The notes beneath the pieces were generated by a model that was given only the letters and a program-made list of their open reading frames with translations, had not been told where the DNA came from and did not search any database. From assembly GCF_017309185.1 (NCBI RefSeq), contig NZ_JAEKJZ010000001.1:2046001-2110000 (forward strand): a stretch of 64,000 bases of DNA, read 5' to 3'. How positions within the stretch are numbered: the first letter of the stretch is position 1; each line of letters starts with the position of its first letter. Origin of the DNA: Roseibium aggregatum. GTDB taxonomy: Bacteria; Pseudomonadota; Alphaproteobacteria; Rhizobiales; Stappiaceae. A program made the position numbers and the translations under genes. This document shows positions 1 through 8,769 of this stretch, in pieces.

Positions 1-1007
1 TTGTGAAAGCACAGCGCGAAGGTCTGAATTCGACGGAGCAGGACACGCTTCTCAGCGCCGCGTCGGCCTATGTCGACGTGATTCGTGATACGGCGCTGGT
101 TTCGCTGCAACGAAGCGACCTGAAGTTTCTCGAGGAACAGGTTCGGGCAGCACGCGACCGCTTTGATGTCGGCGAGGGGACGCGGACCGATGTCAGTCAG
201 GCGGAAGCCCGTGCGGCGGAAGCGCGCGCGAGCCTCAACACGTCGCTTGCGAACTTGAACACCAGTCGGGCGATTTATCGCCAGGTCGTCGGCATTGAGG
301 CAAAAAGCCTGTCCGCGGACACTTCGATCAGCCGTTTCGTTCCGAAGTCGATTGATGAAGCCTTGCGTCTCAGCGAGACTCACCAGCCGCTGATCCGCCA
401 GTCCCAGCACCTTGTCGATGCCGCCATCTTCAACGTGAAAACAGTCGAAGGAAGCCTGCTGCCGTCTGTTTCGGTCGATGGAAGCATCTCACGTAGCTGG
501 TTCGATACCGGCTACAGCGATTCCGCAACGATTTCCGGTAACGTGAGCATTCCGATCTATCAGGGTGGCAGCGTTTATTCCGGTATTCGCCAGGCCAAGG
601 AAGAACTCGGGCAGACGCGGCTCCAGCTGGATGTGGCCCGGGATCAGGTCCGCGCGAATGTGATTTCCGCGTGGGGGGTCTATCAGGCCGCCGAGGCTTC
701 GATCGTTGCGGCGCAAGCCGCCGTAGAGGCCCAAAAACTTGCCCTGGAAGGGGTCATTGAAGAGCAGCGGGTCGGTCAGCGCACGACGTTGGATGTTCTG
801 GACGCCCAGCGCGAACTGGTGAGCCAGCAATCGAGCCTTGTGACCGCGCAGCGCAACCGGATCATCGGAGGCTACCAGCTGGTCGCGGCCGTCGGGCGTC
901 TTGATGCCATGACGCTTGGCCTGAATGTAGCCCGGTACGATCCGAAACAGCACTACGAAGCGGTTCGCGACAAGTGGATCGGCCTGCGTACGCCTGACGG
1001 ACGATAG
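1..1007 (+). CDS. tolC: TolC family outer membrane efflux channel, 5' end cut by window
   Basis: This is the C-terminal 334 or so residues of a TolC-type outer membrane factor, the trimeric channel that completes type I secretion and RND efflux systems. Visible are the long amphipathic helices rich in Ala, Gln and Arg, and the family stretch RFDVGEGTRTDVSQAEAR near residues 52-69. A second helical hairpin ends in VGQRTTLDVLDAQREL, the repeat counterpart of the first. The reading frame is open at base 1 and the sequence starts inside the first hairpin, so the GTG at base 3 is not the start and about 100 or more residues with the signal peptide lie outside. The gene precedes popZ and valS, a common Rhizobiales order. 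It could serve the HlyD/RTX genes near 58-64 kb, but that is inference. Confidence 0.93.
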   Translation, partial: VKAQREGLNSTEQDTLLSAASAYVDVIRDTALVSLQRSDLKFLEEQVRAARDRFDVGEGTRTDVSQAEARAAEARASLNTSLANLNTSRAIYRQVVGIEAKSLSADTSISRFVPKSIDEALRLSETHQPLIRQSQHLVDAAIFNVKTVEGSLLPSVSVDGSISRSWFDTGYSDSATISGNVSIPIYQGGSVYSGIRQAKEELGQTRLQLDVARDQVRANVISAWGVYQAAEASIVAAQAAVEAQKLALEGVIEEQRVGQRTTLDVLDAQRELVSQQSSLVTAQRNRIIGGYQLVAAVGRLDAMTLGLNVARYDPKQHYEAVRDKWIGLRTPDGR

Positions 1008-1396
1008 ACCGACGGGTGTTCATGAGGAGCCCCCGACCCCCCAAGGATCGGATCAGATTGAGCGGATCCGGGGTGCTGAAACCTCCCATGTTTACCCGGC
1101 GAAGGCCGTGTGCTTGTGAGCCTTTGGCCAGTGACTGCATTCCCTGGCGTTTCGTCCGGGATGTTGCCGTGGGTGGTTCCGCTTCACTTCATTGTGACAA
1201 AATTCCGTAGGAAATCCTGAAACCTGCGTGGGAAATCAGGTGGACTTTGGTAATTTCGGACTAAAAAGGGGAAAAGGCGTTCGTAGGAAGCGCGCCTTGT
1301 TTGCGCCTATGCTGTTGACCCGCATAATTTCGAGTATCGAATCATTTTGATCGAGTTGAGTAAAGCGTAGCGTGGCCTACAGGTACGGGGGAAGTG
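1008..1396. other. Intergenic region tolC-popZ, no gene seen
   Basis: This is 389 bases without a convincing gene. A 64-codon frame at 1016-1210 has no recognisable family and no ribosome site. The AT-richer stretch from about 1240 to 1370 is the likely promoter region of popZ, but I could not fix -35 and -10 elements with confidence. Confidence 0.5.
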
Positions 1397-2137
1397 ATGT
1401 CTCAGGCGAAAAAGGCTGAAGAGCCGTCGATGGAGGAGATCCTCGCATCGATCCGCCGTATTATATCCGACGAAGACTCCCAAGGCGCGGACACCGGTGA
1501 AAGCGACGCTAACGAAGAAATCGAAACCCCAGTTGAAGAAGAGGCGGCGGACGATATGGGCGATGCCTCCGAAATGTCCCAGGACGATCTCGACAAGCTG
1601 TTCGACATGGACAGCGATGACAGTGGCGCACCTGAAGAAGATGATGACGATATGGCTGCGGCTATGGCGGCCGATGCCGTCGAGGATGAGCCCGAAGACG
1701 ACGTTCTCGAACTGACCGAGGAACTGGCGGTTTCCGAAGACGACACCATGGAAATGGTCGAGGGGTTGGCGGAAAGCTTCGATAGCCCGGAAGGCGATCT
1801 TTCGTTCGCCGAAGAGCCGGAACCTGAACCCGAACCTGAACCGGCAGCAGACCCGGCGGACGCCTTCGCGGAAACGCTGGCGGCAATGCCCGTGCCGGAT
1901 GAGTTGCCGAACGTTGCCGGCGACGATCCGCTGACGTCAGATATGACCGGTGAAGCCGTCCATGCGGCATTCGATAATCTGGCAAACATGTTCGTCGGTT
2001 CGCAGGCGCAGACGGTGGAGGAACTCGTCAAGGAAATGCTGCGGCCCATGCTGAAGGCGTGGCTGGATCAGAACCTTCCTGGCATGGTTGAGCAAATGGT
2101 CCAGAAGGAAATCCAGCGCGTCACGCGCCGCCGCTGA
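1397..2137 (+). CDS. popZ: PopZ-family polar organizing protein (DUF2497)
   Basis: PopZ homologue of 246 residues. In alphaproteobacteria PopZ forms a polar cytoplasmic matrix that anchors the ParB-origin complex and recruits polar signalling proteins. The N-terminus carries the family signature EPSMEEILASIRRIISDED (about residues 8-26), which forms the partner-binding helix. A long Asp/Glu/Pro-rich disordered middle (about 35-165) follows, with a run of alternating Glu and Pro near 140. The C-terminal helices end in LKAWLDQNLPGMVEQMVQKE, the oligomerisation region. Two starts are adjacent, GTG at 1394 and ATG at 1397; I chose the ATG because a GGGGGAAG ribosome site lies just upstream. It is followed by valS, as in other Rhizobiales. 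Confidence 0.9.
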   Translation: MSQAKKAEEPSMEEILASIRRIISDEDSQGADTGESDANEEIETPVEEEAADDMGDASEMSQDDLDKLFDMDSDDSGAPEEDDDDMAAAMAADAVEDEPEDDVLELTEELAVSEDDTMEMVEGLAESFDSPEGDLSFAEEPEPEPEPEPAADPADAFAETLAAMPVPDELPNVAGDDPLTSDMTGEAVHAAFDNLANMFVGSQAQTVEELVKEMLRPMLKAWLDQNLPGMVEQMVQKEIQRVTRRR

Positions 2138-2383
2138 CTTTTCAAGCCAGGCAAATCATTTCATTCAGGGCTGCCTGCAGGCGGCCCCTTTTGATTTGAA
2201 TGGCGGCAAAAATGCCATTTTTGCATAGACCGGCCCGAACCCGCTTTCCCGAATACGGTACTTTGGGTCGAAAGCGCGAAACTGTACGGCGTTTCGCCGG
2301 TTTAGGCGGTTGACTTGCGCGGACGGTTCCGATTTACACGAGGGCTCACGAAAACCGAAATTCTCTCCCTTTGAGTAACCCTG

Positions 2384-5314
2384 ATGCTGGAAAAGACCTA
2401 CGATGCGGCCAGCGTTGAGCCGCGGATTTACGAAACCTGGGAAAAGGCAGAGGCCTTCAAGGCCGGCGCAGGCGCCGAAGAGGGCGCGCCAGCCTTTTCC
2501 ATCGTAATTCCGCCGCCGAATGTGACGGGCTCGCTTCACATGGGCCATGCGCTGAACAACACGCTTCAGGATATCCTGATCCGATGGAAGCGCATGCAGG
2601 GATATGACGTTCTCTGGCAGCCGGGCACAGATCACGCGGGCATCGCAACCCAGATGGTGGTCGAGCGCGAGCTGATGGAAACCCAGCAGCCCGGCCGCCG
2701 GGAGATGGGCCGCGAAGCCTTTGTCGAGCGGGTCTGGGAGCAGAAACGCAAGTCCGAAGGCACGATCCTCGGTCAGTTGAAACGGCTCGGAGCCTCCTGC
2801 GACTGGAGCCGGACCGAGTTCACCATGTCGCCCAATCTGTCGGCCGCCGTCCTCAAGGTCTTTGTCGACCTCTACAATGAGGGACTGATCTACAAGTCCA
2901 AGCGGCTCGTGAACTGGGACCCGAAATTCGAGACCGCCATTTCCGATCTCGAGGTCGAGAATATCGAGACCGACGGTCACATGTGGCATTTTAAGTATCC
3001 GCTGGCCGGCGGGGAGACCTACGAATACGTCGAAAAGGACGAGGAGGGGAATATCACCCTCCGCGAGACCCGCGACTACATCTCCATTGCCACGACACGC
3101 CCGGAAACCATGCTTGGCGACGGTGCGGTCGCCGTTCACCCGGACGACGATCGCTACAAGCCCATCGTCGGCAAGCTCTGCGAGATCCCGGTCGGGCCGA
3201 AGGAGCACCGCCGCCTGATCCCGATCATCACAGACGACTACCCGGATCCGGAGTTCGGTTCCGGTGCGGTCAAGATCACCGGTGCGCACGATTTCAACGA
3301 CTATGGCGTTGCCCAGCGCAACAAGATCCCGATGTACCGCCTCATGGATACCAAAGGCGCCATGCGCGCCGATGGTGCGCCTTACAAGGAGGAAGCGGCC
3401 AAGGCGCAGGCGATCATTGACGGCGCCGAGATGACGATCAATGAGATCGACCTCATCAACATCGTGCCTGATGAATTGCGCGGGCTCGATCGCTTCGAGG
3501 CGCGCAAGCGCGTCATCGAACAGATCACGGCCGAGGGCCTCGCGGTCACGGTTCCCGCCGATCATCCGGACGTGGCCTGGATGAAGGGGCAGGCGCCGGG
3601 CTGGAGCCCGCTTGGAAAGGCGGTCGTCCGTCCGCTCGAAGAGGATGCGGAGGGCCCGGACCGGCTGCCTCTGGTGGAATCGAAGAAGATCATGCAGCCC
3701 TTCGGCGACCGCTCGAAGGTTGTCATCGAACCGATGCTGACGGACCAGTGGTTCGTCGATGCCAAAACCCTGGCACAGCCGGCGTTGAAAGCGGTTCAGG
3801 ACGGTTCGACCAAATTCGTTCCCGAAAACTGGGACAAGACCTATTACAACTGGCTGAACGACATTCAGCCCTGGTGTATCTCGCGCCAGCTCTGGTGGGG
3901 GCATCAGATCCCGGTCTGGTATGACGAAGACGGCAACGAGTATTGCGCCGAAAGCGAAGAAGAAGCCGTGGCGAAGGCGGGCGGCAAGGCGCTGACCCGG
4001 GACGAAGACGTTCTCGACACCTGGTTCTCCTCCGCGCTCTGGCCGTTCTCCACGCTTGGCTGGCCGCACGAAACGCCGGAACTGGAGCGTTACTACAAGA
4101 CTGATGTCCTGATCACCGGCTTCGACATCATCTTCTTCTGGGTCGCCCGGATGATGATGCAAGGCATTCATTTCATGAACGAAGTGCCGTTCCACACGGT
4201 CTATATCAACTCGATCGTGGTCGACAAGAACGGGAAGAAGATGTCGAAGTCTCTCGGCAACGTTCTCGACCCGCTGGAACTGATCGACAGCTACGGCGCG
4301 GATGCGACCCGTTTCGCGCTCGCCAGCCAGGAAGTGCAGTCGCGCCGGACGCTGCGTATGTCCGACCAGGCGGCGGAAGGCGGTCAACGCTTTGCGACCA
4401 AGCTCTGGAACGCTGCGAGATTCGCCGAAATGAACGGCTGCGCCAGCGTCGAAGGCTTCGACCCCGCGACGGCTCAGCACACGCTGAACCGCTGGATCGC
4501 CACGGAAACGGGCCGATGCATCGCCGAAGTCACGGCGGCGCTTGAGGACTACCGCTACAATGATGCCTCCGGCGCAGTCTACCGGTTTACCTGGAACACG
4601 TTCTGCGACTGGTTCCTGGAGTTGGCCAAGCCGGTGTTCAACGGCGACGACGAAGCCGCCAAAGCCGAAACCCGAGCGACGGCGGCCTGGGCGATGGACG
4701 AGATCCTGAAGGTCCTGCACCCGTTCATGCCGTTCCTGACGGAAGAGCTTTGGGCGCGCCTTGGCGGCGAAGGGGGCAAGTCCGACGGCTTGCTGATGCT
4801 GACTGCCTGGCCGGAAGCCGGGGTTTCGGACGAAGCGGCGGCAGACGAAATCAACTGGCTGGTGAACCTGATTTCCGAGATCCGGTCTGTCCGTGCGGAG
4901 ATGAATGTTCCTGCCGGCGCGAAGGTTTCGATTGTCGTGACAGGCGCCAGTGCGGAAACGTTGGCCCGGTTGAAAGTTCACGAATCTGCGATCCTGCGCC
5001 TCGCCCGCGCCGAAACGGTCGAAGTTGCCGACAAGGCACCGGCAGGTTCGGCCCAGATCATTGTCGGGGAGGCGACTGTTTGCCTGCCGTTGGCCGGCGT
5101 CATCGACCTGAGTGCTGAAAAGGCCCGCCTGAACAAGGATGCCGGCAAGCTGGAGAGTGAAATCTCCAAGATCGAAAAGAAACTTGCGAACCCGAAATTC
5201 CTCGAAAAAGCACCGGAAGACGTCGTTGACGGCGAACGGGAAAAAATCGCGGAAGCCAGTGAAAAGCTCGAGAAGGTTCAAGTCGCCCTGAAGCGACTTG
5301 AGGAGATCGGCTAA
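2384..5314 (+). CDS. valS: Valyl-tRNA synthetase
   Basis: Class I aminoacyl-tRNA synthetase of 976 residues, full length for the family; it charges tRNA-Val in the cytoplasm. The HIGH motif appears as HMGH at residues 52-55 within PPPNVTGSLHMGH, and the KMSKS loop is exact at 619-623 (GKKMSKSLGN). The editing (CP1) domain occupies about residues 190-450 with TTRPETMLGD. The anticodon-binding domain follows KMSKS. The last 70 or so residues are a charged coiled coil (EKARLNKDAGKLESEISKIE), typical of ValS. It starts at ATG 2384, where similarity to the family begins. A 246-base gap separates it from popZ, so it probably has its own promoter. Confidence 0.98.
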   Translation: MLEKTYDAASVEPRIYETWEKAEAFKAGAGAEEGAPAFSIVIPPPNVTGSLHMGHALNNTLQDILIRWKRMQGYDVLWQPGTDHAGIATQMVVERELMETQQPGRREMGREAFVERVWEQKRKSEGTILGQLKRLGASCDWSRTEFTMSPNLSAAVLKVFVDLYNEGLIYKSKRLVNWDPKFETAISDLEVENIETDGHMWHFKYPLAGGETYEYVEKDEEGNITLRETRDYISIATTRPETMLGDGAVAVHPDDDRYKPIVGKLCEIPVGPKEHRRLIPIITDDYPDPEFGSGAVKITGAHDFNDYGVAQRNKIPMYRLMDTKGAMRADGAPYKEEAAKAQAIIDGAEMTINEIDLINIVPDELRGLDRFEARKRVIEQITAEGLAVTVPADHPDVAWMKGQAPGWSPLGKAVVRPLEEDAEGPDRLPLVESKKIMQPFGDRSKVVIEPMLTDQWFVDAKTLAQPALKAVQDGSTKFVPENWDKTYYNWLNDIQPWCISRQLWWGHQIPVWYDEDGNEYCAESEEEAVAKAGGKALTRDEDVLDTWFSSALWPFSTLGWPHETPELERYYKTDVLITGFDIIFFWVARMMMQGIHFMNEVPFHTVYINSIVVDKNGKKMSKSLGNVLDPLELIDSYGADATRFALASQEVQSRRTLRMSDQAAEGGQRFATKLWNAARFAEMNGCASVEGFDPATAQHTLNRWIATETGRCIAEVTAALEDYRYNDASGAVYRFTWNTFCDWFLELAKPVFNGDDEAAKAETRATAAWAMDEILKVLHPFMPFLTEELWARLGGEGGKSDGLLMLTAWPEAGVSDEAAADEINWLVNLISEIRSVRAEMNVPAGAKVSIVVTGASAETLARLKVHESAILRLARAETVEVADKAPAGSAQIIVGEATVCLPLAGVIDLSAEKARLNKDAGKLESEISKIEKKLANPKFLEKAPEDVVDGEREKIAEASEKLEKVQVALKRLEEIG

Positions 5315-5325
5315 TCCACATAATT

Positions 5326-5359
5326 CGGCCCGGGCGAGTGGCTTGTCCCAACCGGGCCG
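5326..5359 (+). terminator. Possible hairpin terminator after valS
   Basis: An 8-bp perfect inverted repeat, CGGCCCGG (5326-5333) and CCGGGCCG (5352-5359), with an 18-base loop lies 11 bases after the valS stop. It is followed only by TATTT, so termination is plausible but weak. Confidence 0.4.
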
Positions 5360-5395
5360 TATTTCACTGCTAGCGCGACAACCGATAACTCCCGT

Positions 5396-5974
5396 ATGCT
5401 GCAGGAAAGAATCTTTTTGAAGCTGATGGCCGACTTGTCTGAAACCGGAAAAGCTGCACAACGCCTATCGGCGCTACTGGGTCTAGCCTTGACTGTCACG
5501 GTCGGTTTGAGCGGCTCTGGTTTCGCGGAAAAGATTGAAAATCCCGTCGCGGTCTTTTCCGGCTTGGACAAGATCACCGGCCGTATCATTTCCTTCGACG
5601 TCTACATCGGCGAAACGGTGCAGTTCGGGGCCTTGCAGGTCACGCCCAGGGTCTGCCACACGCGCCCGCAGACGGAATCGCCTTTGACCACCGGCTTCGT
5701 TCAAGTGGATGAAATCACTCTCAACAACGAGGTGCGTCGGATTTTTTCCGGGTGGATGTATGCCGCCAGCCCCGGCCTGCACGCGGTTGAGCATCCGGTC
5801 TACGATATCTGGCTGACCGACTGCAAACTGGCGTCGAAGGTGCCGCCGCCGGACGATTATGACGGCCCGCCGATCAAGGGCGTCGTAGCGGACGGTGAGG
5901 ATCCGTTGGCCGGACCCGACGACGGTGTGGAGTCAGGCCCCGGCGTCCCTCGGCCCAAACCGTTTCAAGGCTGA
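5396..5974 (+). CDS. Secreted DUF2155 domain protein
   Basis: A 192-residue exported protein of the alphaproteobacterial DUF2155 family, function unknown. A hydrophobic signal (LSALLGLALTVTVGLSGSGFA, about residues 24-44) with a likely cleavage after GFA precedes the domain. The domain carries the family-typical stretches PVAVFSGLDKITGRI, QFGALQVTPRVCHTRP and FSGWMYAASPGLHAVEHP. Two cysteines (in PRVCHT and LTDCKL) could form a disulfide. The tail is Pro/Gly/Asp-rich. Two in-frame starts are possible, ATG 5396 and ATG 5426; neither has a clear ribosome site, and the shorter form gives a more usual signal-peptide length. It lies downstream of valS with an 81-base gap containing a hairpin. Confidence 0.85.
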   Translation: MLQERIFLKLMADLSETGKAAQRLSALLGLALTVTVGLSGSGFAEKIENPVAVFSGLDKITGRIISFDVYIGETVQFGALQVTPRVCHTRPQTESPLTTGFVQVDEITLNNEVRRIFSGWMYAASPGLHAVEHPVYDIWLTDCKLASKVPPPDDYDGPPIKGVVADGEDPLAGPDDGVESGPGVPRPKPFQG

Positions 5975-5986
5975 AATCGCGGAAGT

Positions 5987-6472
5987 TTATCGGCTCAGCT
6001 TCCGGGCGGGATATCCGGGCGCACGCAGTTCGTACCCGACTTTTGTGTTCGAAAAGCCCAACCTCTCGTAAAACCGGTGCGCTTTCTCGTTGGCAGCGCC
6101 GGACTGCAACATGACCTTGAAGCAGCCGTGGGAGAAGGCGCGCTCAATCGCGTTGTCCAGTAGCACCCGCCCGATGCCCTTTCCGCGCCAGTCGCTGTGC
6201 GTCACCACGTTTTCGATGATCGCAAACGATGCGCACCCACGGGTTAAATTTGGAACGATCACGAGCAGGCACGTGGCCACGGGTTTCTGATCCTTCAAGG
6301 CAAGCAGGATGGTCAGGCCGGGATGTGCGAGCATCTGCTTGAAGGTCTGGAGTTGTCTGCCTTCATCAGACAAAACGTCATTTTCTATAAGTTGGCGATT
6401 AAGGTCCAGCAGTCCGGAAAAATCATGCACGGTCGCCGGTCGAATGACCAGTTCTTGATCTGTGTCAGTCAT
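5987..6472 (-). CDS. GNAT family N-acetyltransferase
   Basis: A 161-residue single-domain acetyltransferase that would transfer acetyl from acetyl-CoA to an unknown small-molecule or protein amine. The GNAT core is clear: IRPATVHDFSGLLDLNRQL at the start, the motif A pyrophosphate loop VVTHSDWRGKGIGRVLLDNA (about residues 90-109) with the Q/RxxGxG/A pattern RGKGIG, and the motif B end AHRFYERLGF. It converges with the DUF2155 gene, 12 bases apart, and is transcribed in the same direction as the hydrolase at 6535-7203. A terminator lies between the two, so this gene probably has its own promoter. Confidence 0.88.
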   Translation of the reverse strand: MTDTDQELVIRPATVHDFSGLLDLNRQLIENDVLSDEGRQLQTFKQMLAHPGLTILLALKDQKPVATCLLVIVPNLTRGCASFAIIENVVTHSDWRGKGIGRVLLDNAIERAFSHGCFKVMLQSGAANEKAHRFYERLGFSNTKVGYELRAPGYPARKLSR

Positions 6473-6490
6473 AAATGACAGGTCGCTTTG

Positions 6491-6521
6491 ACAAAGAAAA
6501 AGCCCGCCGAAATGGCGGGCT
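6491..6521 (-). terminator. Rho-independent terminator of the alpha/beta hydrolase gene
   Basis: Read on the minus strand, a perfect 8-bp stem, AGCCCGCC and GGCGGGCT, closes a 5-base loop and runs into TTTTCTTTG. It begins 14 bases after the hydrolase stop codon. Confidence 0.85.
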
Positions 6522-6534
6522 CCAGGATCGGAAA

Positions 6535-7203
6535 TCAGTCGATGTCGACGTAGTCGGCGGGTGTCAGGCCGAGGCGGCCGTCGACATAGTCTCCGCAGCG
6601 CTCGATCAGCAGGTCCATGTCGTTTTCGAAGAAGTGGTTCGCGCCCGGAACGGTCTCGTGGTCGATGACAATTCCCTTTTGCGTCTTCAGCTTGTCGACC
6701 AGCGTCTGAACGTCCTTTTGCGGAACGACCTTGTCATTGTCGCCATGGATGATCAGGCCTGAAGACGGGCAGGGGGCGAGGAAGGAAAAGTCGTGCAGGT
6801 TGGCGGGCGGCGCGACGGAAATGAACCCCTCGACTTCCGGCCGGCGCATGAGAAGCTGCATCCCGATCCAGGCGCCGAAGGAAAAGCCCGCGATCCAGCA
6901 GGCGCGTGCGTCCGGGTGAACGGTCTGAACCCAGTCGAGTGCGGCCGCGGCATCGGAAAGTTCGCCCTGTCCATGATCGAACGAGCCTTGAGAGCGTCCG
7001 ACGCCACGAAAGTTGAATCGCAAAACCGCGAACCCCCGGCGGGCGAACATGTAATACATCTGATAAACAATCTGGTTGTTCATCGTGCCGCCAAATTGAG
7101 GGTGCAGATGCAGAACGAGGGCGATGGGGGCATTCCGCTTTTTGGCGGGATGGAACCGGCCCTCGAGCCGGCCGGCGGGACCGTTGAAGATCACCTCAGG
7201 CAT
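6535..7203 (-). CDS. Alpha/beta hydrolase (dienelactone hydrolase-like)
   Basis: A 222-residue cytoplasmic alpha/beta hydrolase. The nucleophile elbow is GFSFGAWIG (Ser near residue 108), the acid is probably Asp in HGDNDKVVP, and the histidine lies in PGANHFFEN. The oxyanion region HLHPQFGGTMNN near residue 33 and the stretch RFNFRGVGRSQGSFD are typical of a compact bacterial family often found near suf operons in Rhizobiales. The substrate is unknown. It is divergent from the suf operon and shares the 296-base region 7204-7499 that holds the iron-responsive site candidates. It ends at its own rho-independent terminator. Confidence 0.88.
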   Translation of the reverse strand: MPEVIFNGPAGRLEGRFHPAKKRNAPIALVLHLHPQFGGTMNNQIVYQMYYMFARRGFAVLRFNFRGVGRSQGSFDHGQGELSDAAAALDWVQTVHPDARACWIAGFSFGAWIGMQLLMRRPEVEGFISVAPPANLHDFSFLAPCPSSGLIIHGDNDKVVPQKDVQTLVDKLKTQKGIVIDHETVPGANHFFENDMDLLIERCGDYVDGRLGLTPADYVDID

Positions 7204-7289
7204 GAAGCGCTATGTCCTTGTTATTTTGTCGCGCCACTCTTTGAACGCGGCAAATCGGGGTCTGGATACGTGATTTCCCGTAAGTCTAA

Positions 7290-7311
7290 ACTTGACTCTT
7301 AGTCTCCAAGT
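7290..7311. promoter_or_regulatory. Imperfect dyad in the suf upstream region, possible Rrf2-type site
   Basis: The 22-base element has matching ACTTG and CAAGT ends and an inner perfect dyad GACT-CTT-AGTC. GACT/AGTC arms recall IscR-type operators, but the spacing differs from the enterobacterial consensus. No Rrf2 regulator gene is in the window, so the assignment is tentative. Confidence 0.3.
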
Positions 7312-7324
7312 TTCTAGAACCCTG

Positions 7325-7341
7325 TTTAGAATTATTCGAAA
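7325..7341. promoter_or_regulatory. Iron control element (Irr box) candidate upstream of suf operon
   Basis: TTTAGAATTATTCGAAA is a 17-base near-perfect inverted repeat (one mismatched pair) that matches the Irr/ICE pattern TTTAGAA-N3-TTCTAAA at all but one position. Irr is a heme-responsive Fur-family regulator of Rhizobiales that controls Fe-S assembly genes. The site lies 159 bases before the first suf gene, in the shared divergent promoter region. Confidence 0.7.
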
Positions 7342-7499
7342 GTTCGCATCGCCGCCCAAAGGCAAACAACACGCTGTTCGACCGGTTGGGGGGTGTTATC
7401 GTCATCGCGGCGAAAAATTTCAAGTTTTTCGAACATGTGCTTGGCAATTCTGCGGATATTCGAACCAAACTCAGTCTCGAATCCGGCTAATGGGGTGCA

Positions 7500-8669
7500 A
7501 TGGCACGTCGCTTCGACCCGATTTATCTCGATCATAACGCAGGGGCACCCCTTCGCCCCCGCGCCCGGGATGTGATGATCGAGGTTTTGAACGACCCCGG
7601 AAACGCGTCATCCGTTCACGCGCACGGACGCAGGGCACGTGGCCGGATCGAGGCGGCAAGGGAACAGGTCGCCCGGCTTTGTGATGTGAAGGCCAGGGCG
7701 GTGACGTTCGTTTCCGGTGGAACCGAAGCCAACATGACCGCGCTTACGCCTGCGTGGCAGGACCGGGGTGCTCCGGTTTATCTCGACAAATTGGTCATGA
7801 GTGCGGTCGAGCATCCATCGGTGCTTTCCGGAGGGCGTTTCGCCACCGCCGACCAGATCTCGATCGGGGTCGATTCGCAAGGCAGGGTTCGTCTTGACGA
7901 ACTTGAACTTGCCGTTAAAGATGCCGAACAGAGTCTTGTTTCCATTATGGTGGCCAACAACGAAACGGGCGTTGTTCAGCCGCTCCGGGAAATCGGGACC
8001 ATCGTCAAGACCTATGGTCATTTCCTTCATTTGGACGCGGTTCAGGCAGCAGCGCGCATGCCAATCGATATGGACGCCTGGCAGGCCGACGTCCTTACCT
8101 TGTCTGCTCACAAGTTCGGCGGTCCCCAAGGGGCTGGCGCAGTGGTCGTCGGGTCTACCGCGCGGGTGCCTTCGGCATTGATGACCGGCGGTGGCCAGGA
8201 AAACTGGCGTCGGGCCGGTACGGAAAACGTGGCTGCGATTGCCGGATTCGGTGCTGCCGCGGAAGAGGCCCTTGAAGAGGCGGTGGACACGCGCCATTTC
8301 GCTGACATGCAAACGAGGCTTGAATCGGGGATCAAGGCCGTGTGTCCGGGAACCGTAGTTTTCGGCGAGGCCTCCGGCCGCCTAGCGAACACGACCTGTT
8401 TCGCGGTTCCCGGAATACCGGCGGAAACCGCGTTGATCGCTTTCGATCTGGAAGGGATCTCGGTGTCGTCCGGCTCCGCGTGTTCCTCGGGCAAGGTGTC
8501 GGTCTCTCATGTCTTGACCGCGATGGGGGTCGGCGAAGAGCTTGCACGCTGTGCCCTGCGTGTCAGCACGGGATGGAAGACGACGGAAGCCGAAATCGAC
8601 CGGTTTCTGTCGGTCTGGCCGAAGATCGTGGAACGGCTCAACCCGGATGCCCGCCACCGGGCGGCGTAG
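7500..8669 (+). CDS. Class I cysteine desulfurase (NifS/IscS type), first gene of suf operon
   Basis: A 389-residue PLP enzyme that takes sulfur from cysteine as a persulfide for Fe-S cluster assembly. The PLP-lysine is K205 in SAHKFGG. The persulfide cysteine C328 sits in SSGSACSSG, the long mobile loop of class I (IscS/NifS) enzymes, unlike the class II SufS encoded at 12922. YLDHNAGAP near the N-terminus and FVSGGTEAN are family motifs. It starts at ATG 7500. It is the first of eight or so co-directional suf genes, 100 bases before sufB. Having one class I and one class II desulfurase in the same operon is typical of Rhizobiales. Confidence 0.93.
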   Translation: MARRFDPIYLDHNAGAPLRPRARDVMIEVLNDPGNASSVHAHGRRARGRIEAAREQVARLCDVKARAVTFVSGGTEANMTALTPAWQDRGAPVYLDKLVMSAVEHPSVLSGGRFATADQISIGVDSQGRVRLDELELAVKDAEQSLVSIMVANNETGVVQPLREIGTIVKTYGHFLHLDAVQAAARMPIDMDAWQADVLTLSAHKFGGPQGAGAVVVGSTARVPSALMTGGGQENWRRAGTENVAAIAGFGAAAEEALEEAVDTRHFADMQTRLESGIKAVCPGTVVFGEASGRLANTTCFAVPGIPAETALIAFDLEGISVSSGSACSSGKVSVSHVLTAMGVGEELARCALRVSTGWKTTEAEIDRFLSVWPKIVERLNPDARHRAA

Positions 8670-8769
8670 GGATAGTCCGCTGAATGGCGGCAAGGAAAGC
8701 TCTCGCAGGCAATGCCTGCGATGAATGAAAAGAAACGCGGACACGGCGTCCGTTATATGGAGGTGCACA

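Noticed and set aside
3..5. GTG at base 3 as start of the TolC protein
   Set aside because: The protein begins in mid-hairpin and lacks the signal peptide and first domain of TolC, so the gene is cut by the window.
1402..2049. A 215-codon Ser-rich frame antisense to popZ
   Set aside because: It is the complement of the Asp/Glu-rich PopZ linker and has no other support.
2165..5461. A 1,098-codon open frame antisense to valS
   Set aside because: It is the mirror of a high-GC coding sequence; the product has no domain, whereas valS on the other strand has every synthetase motif.
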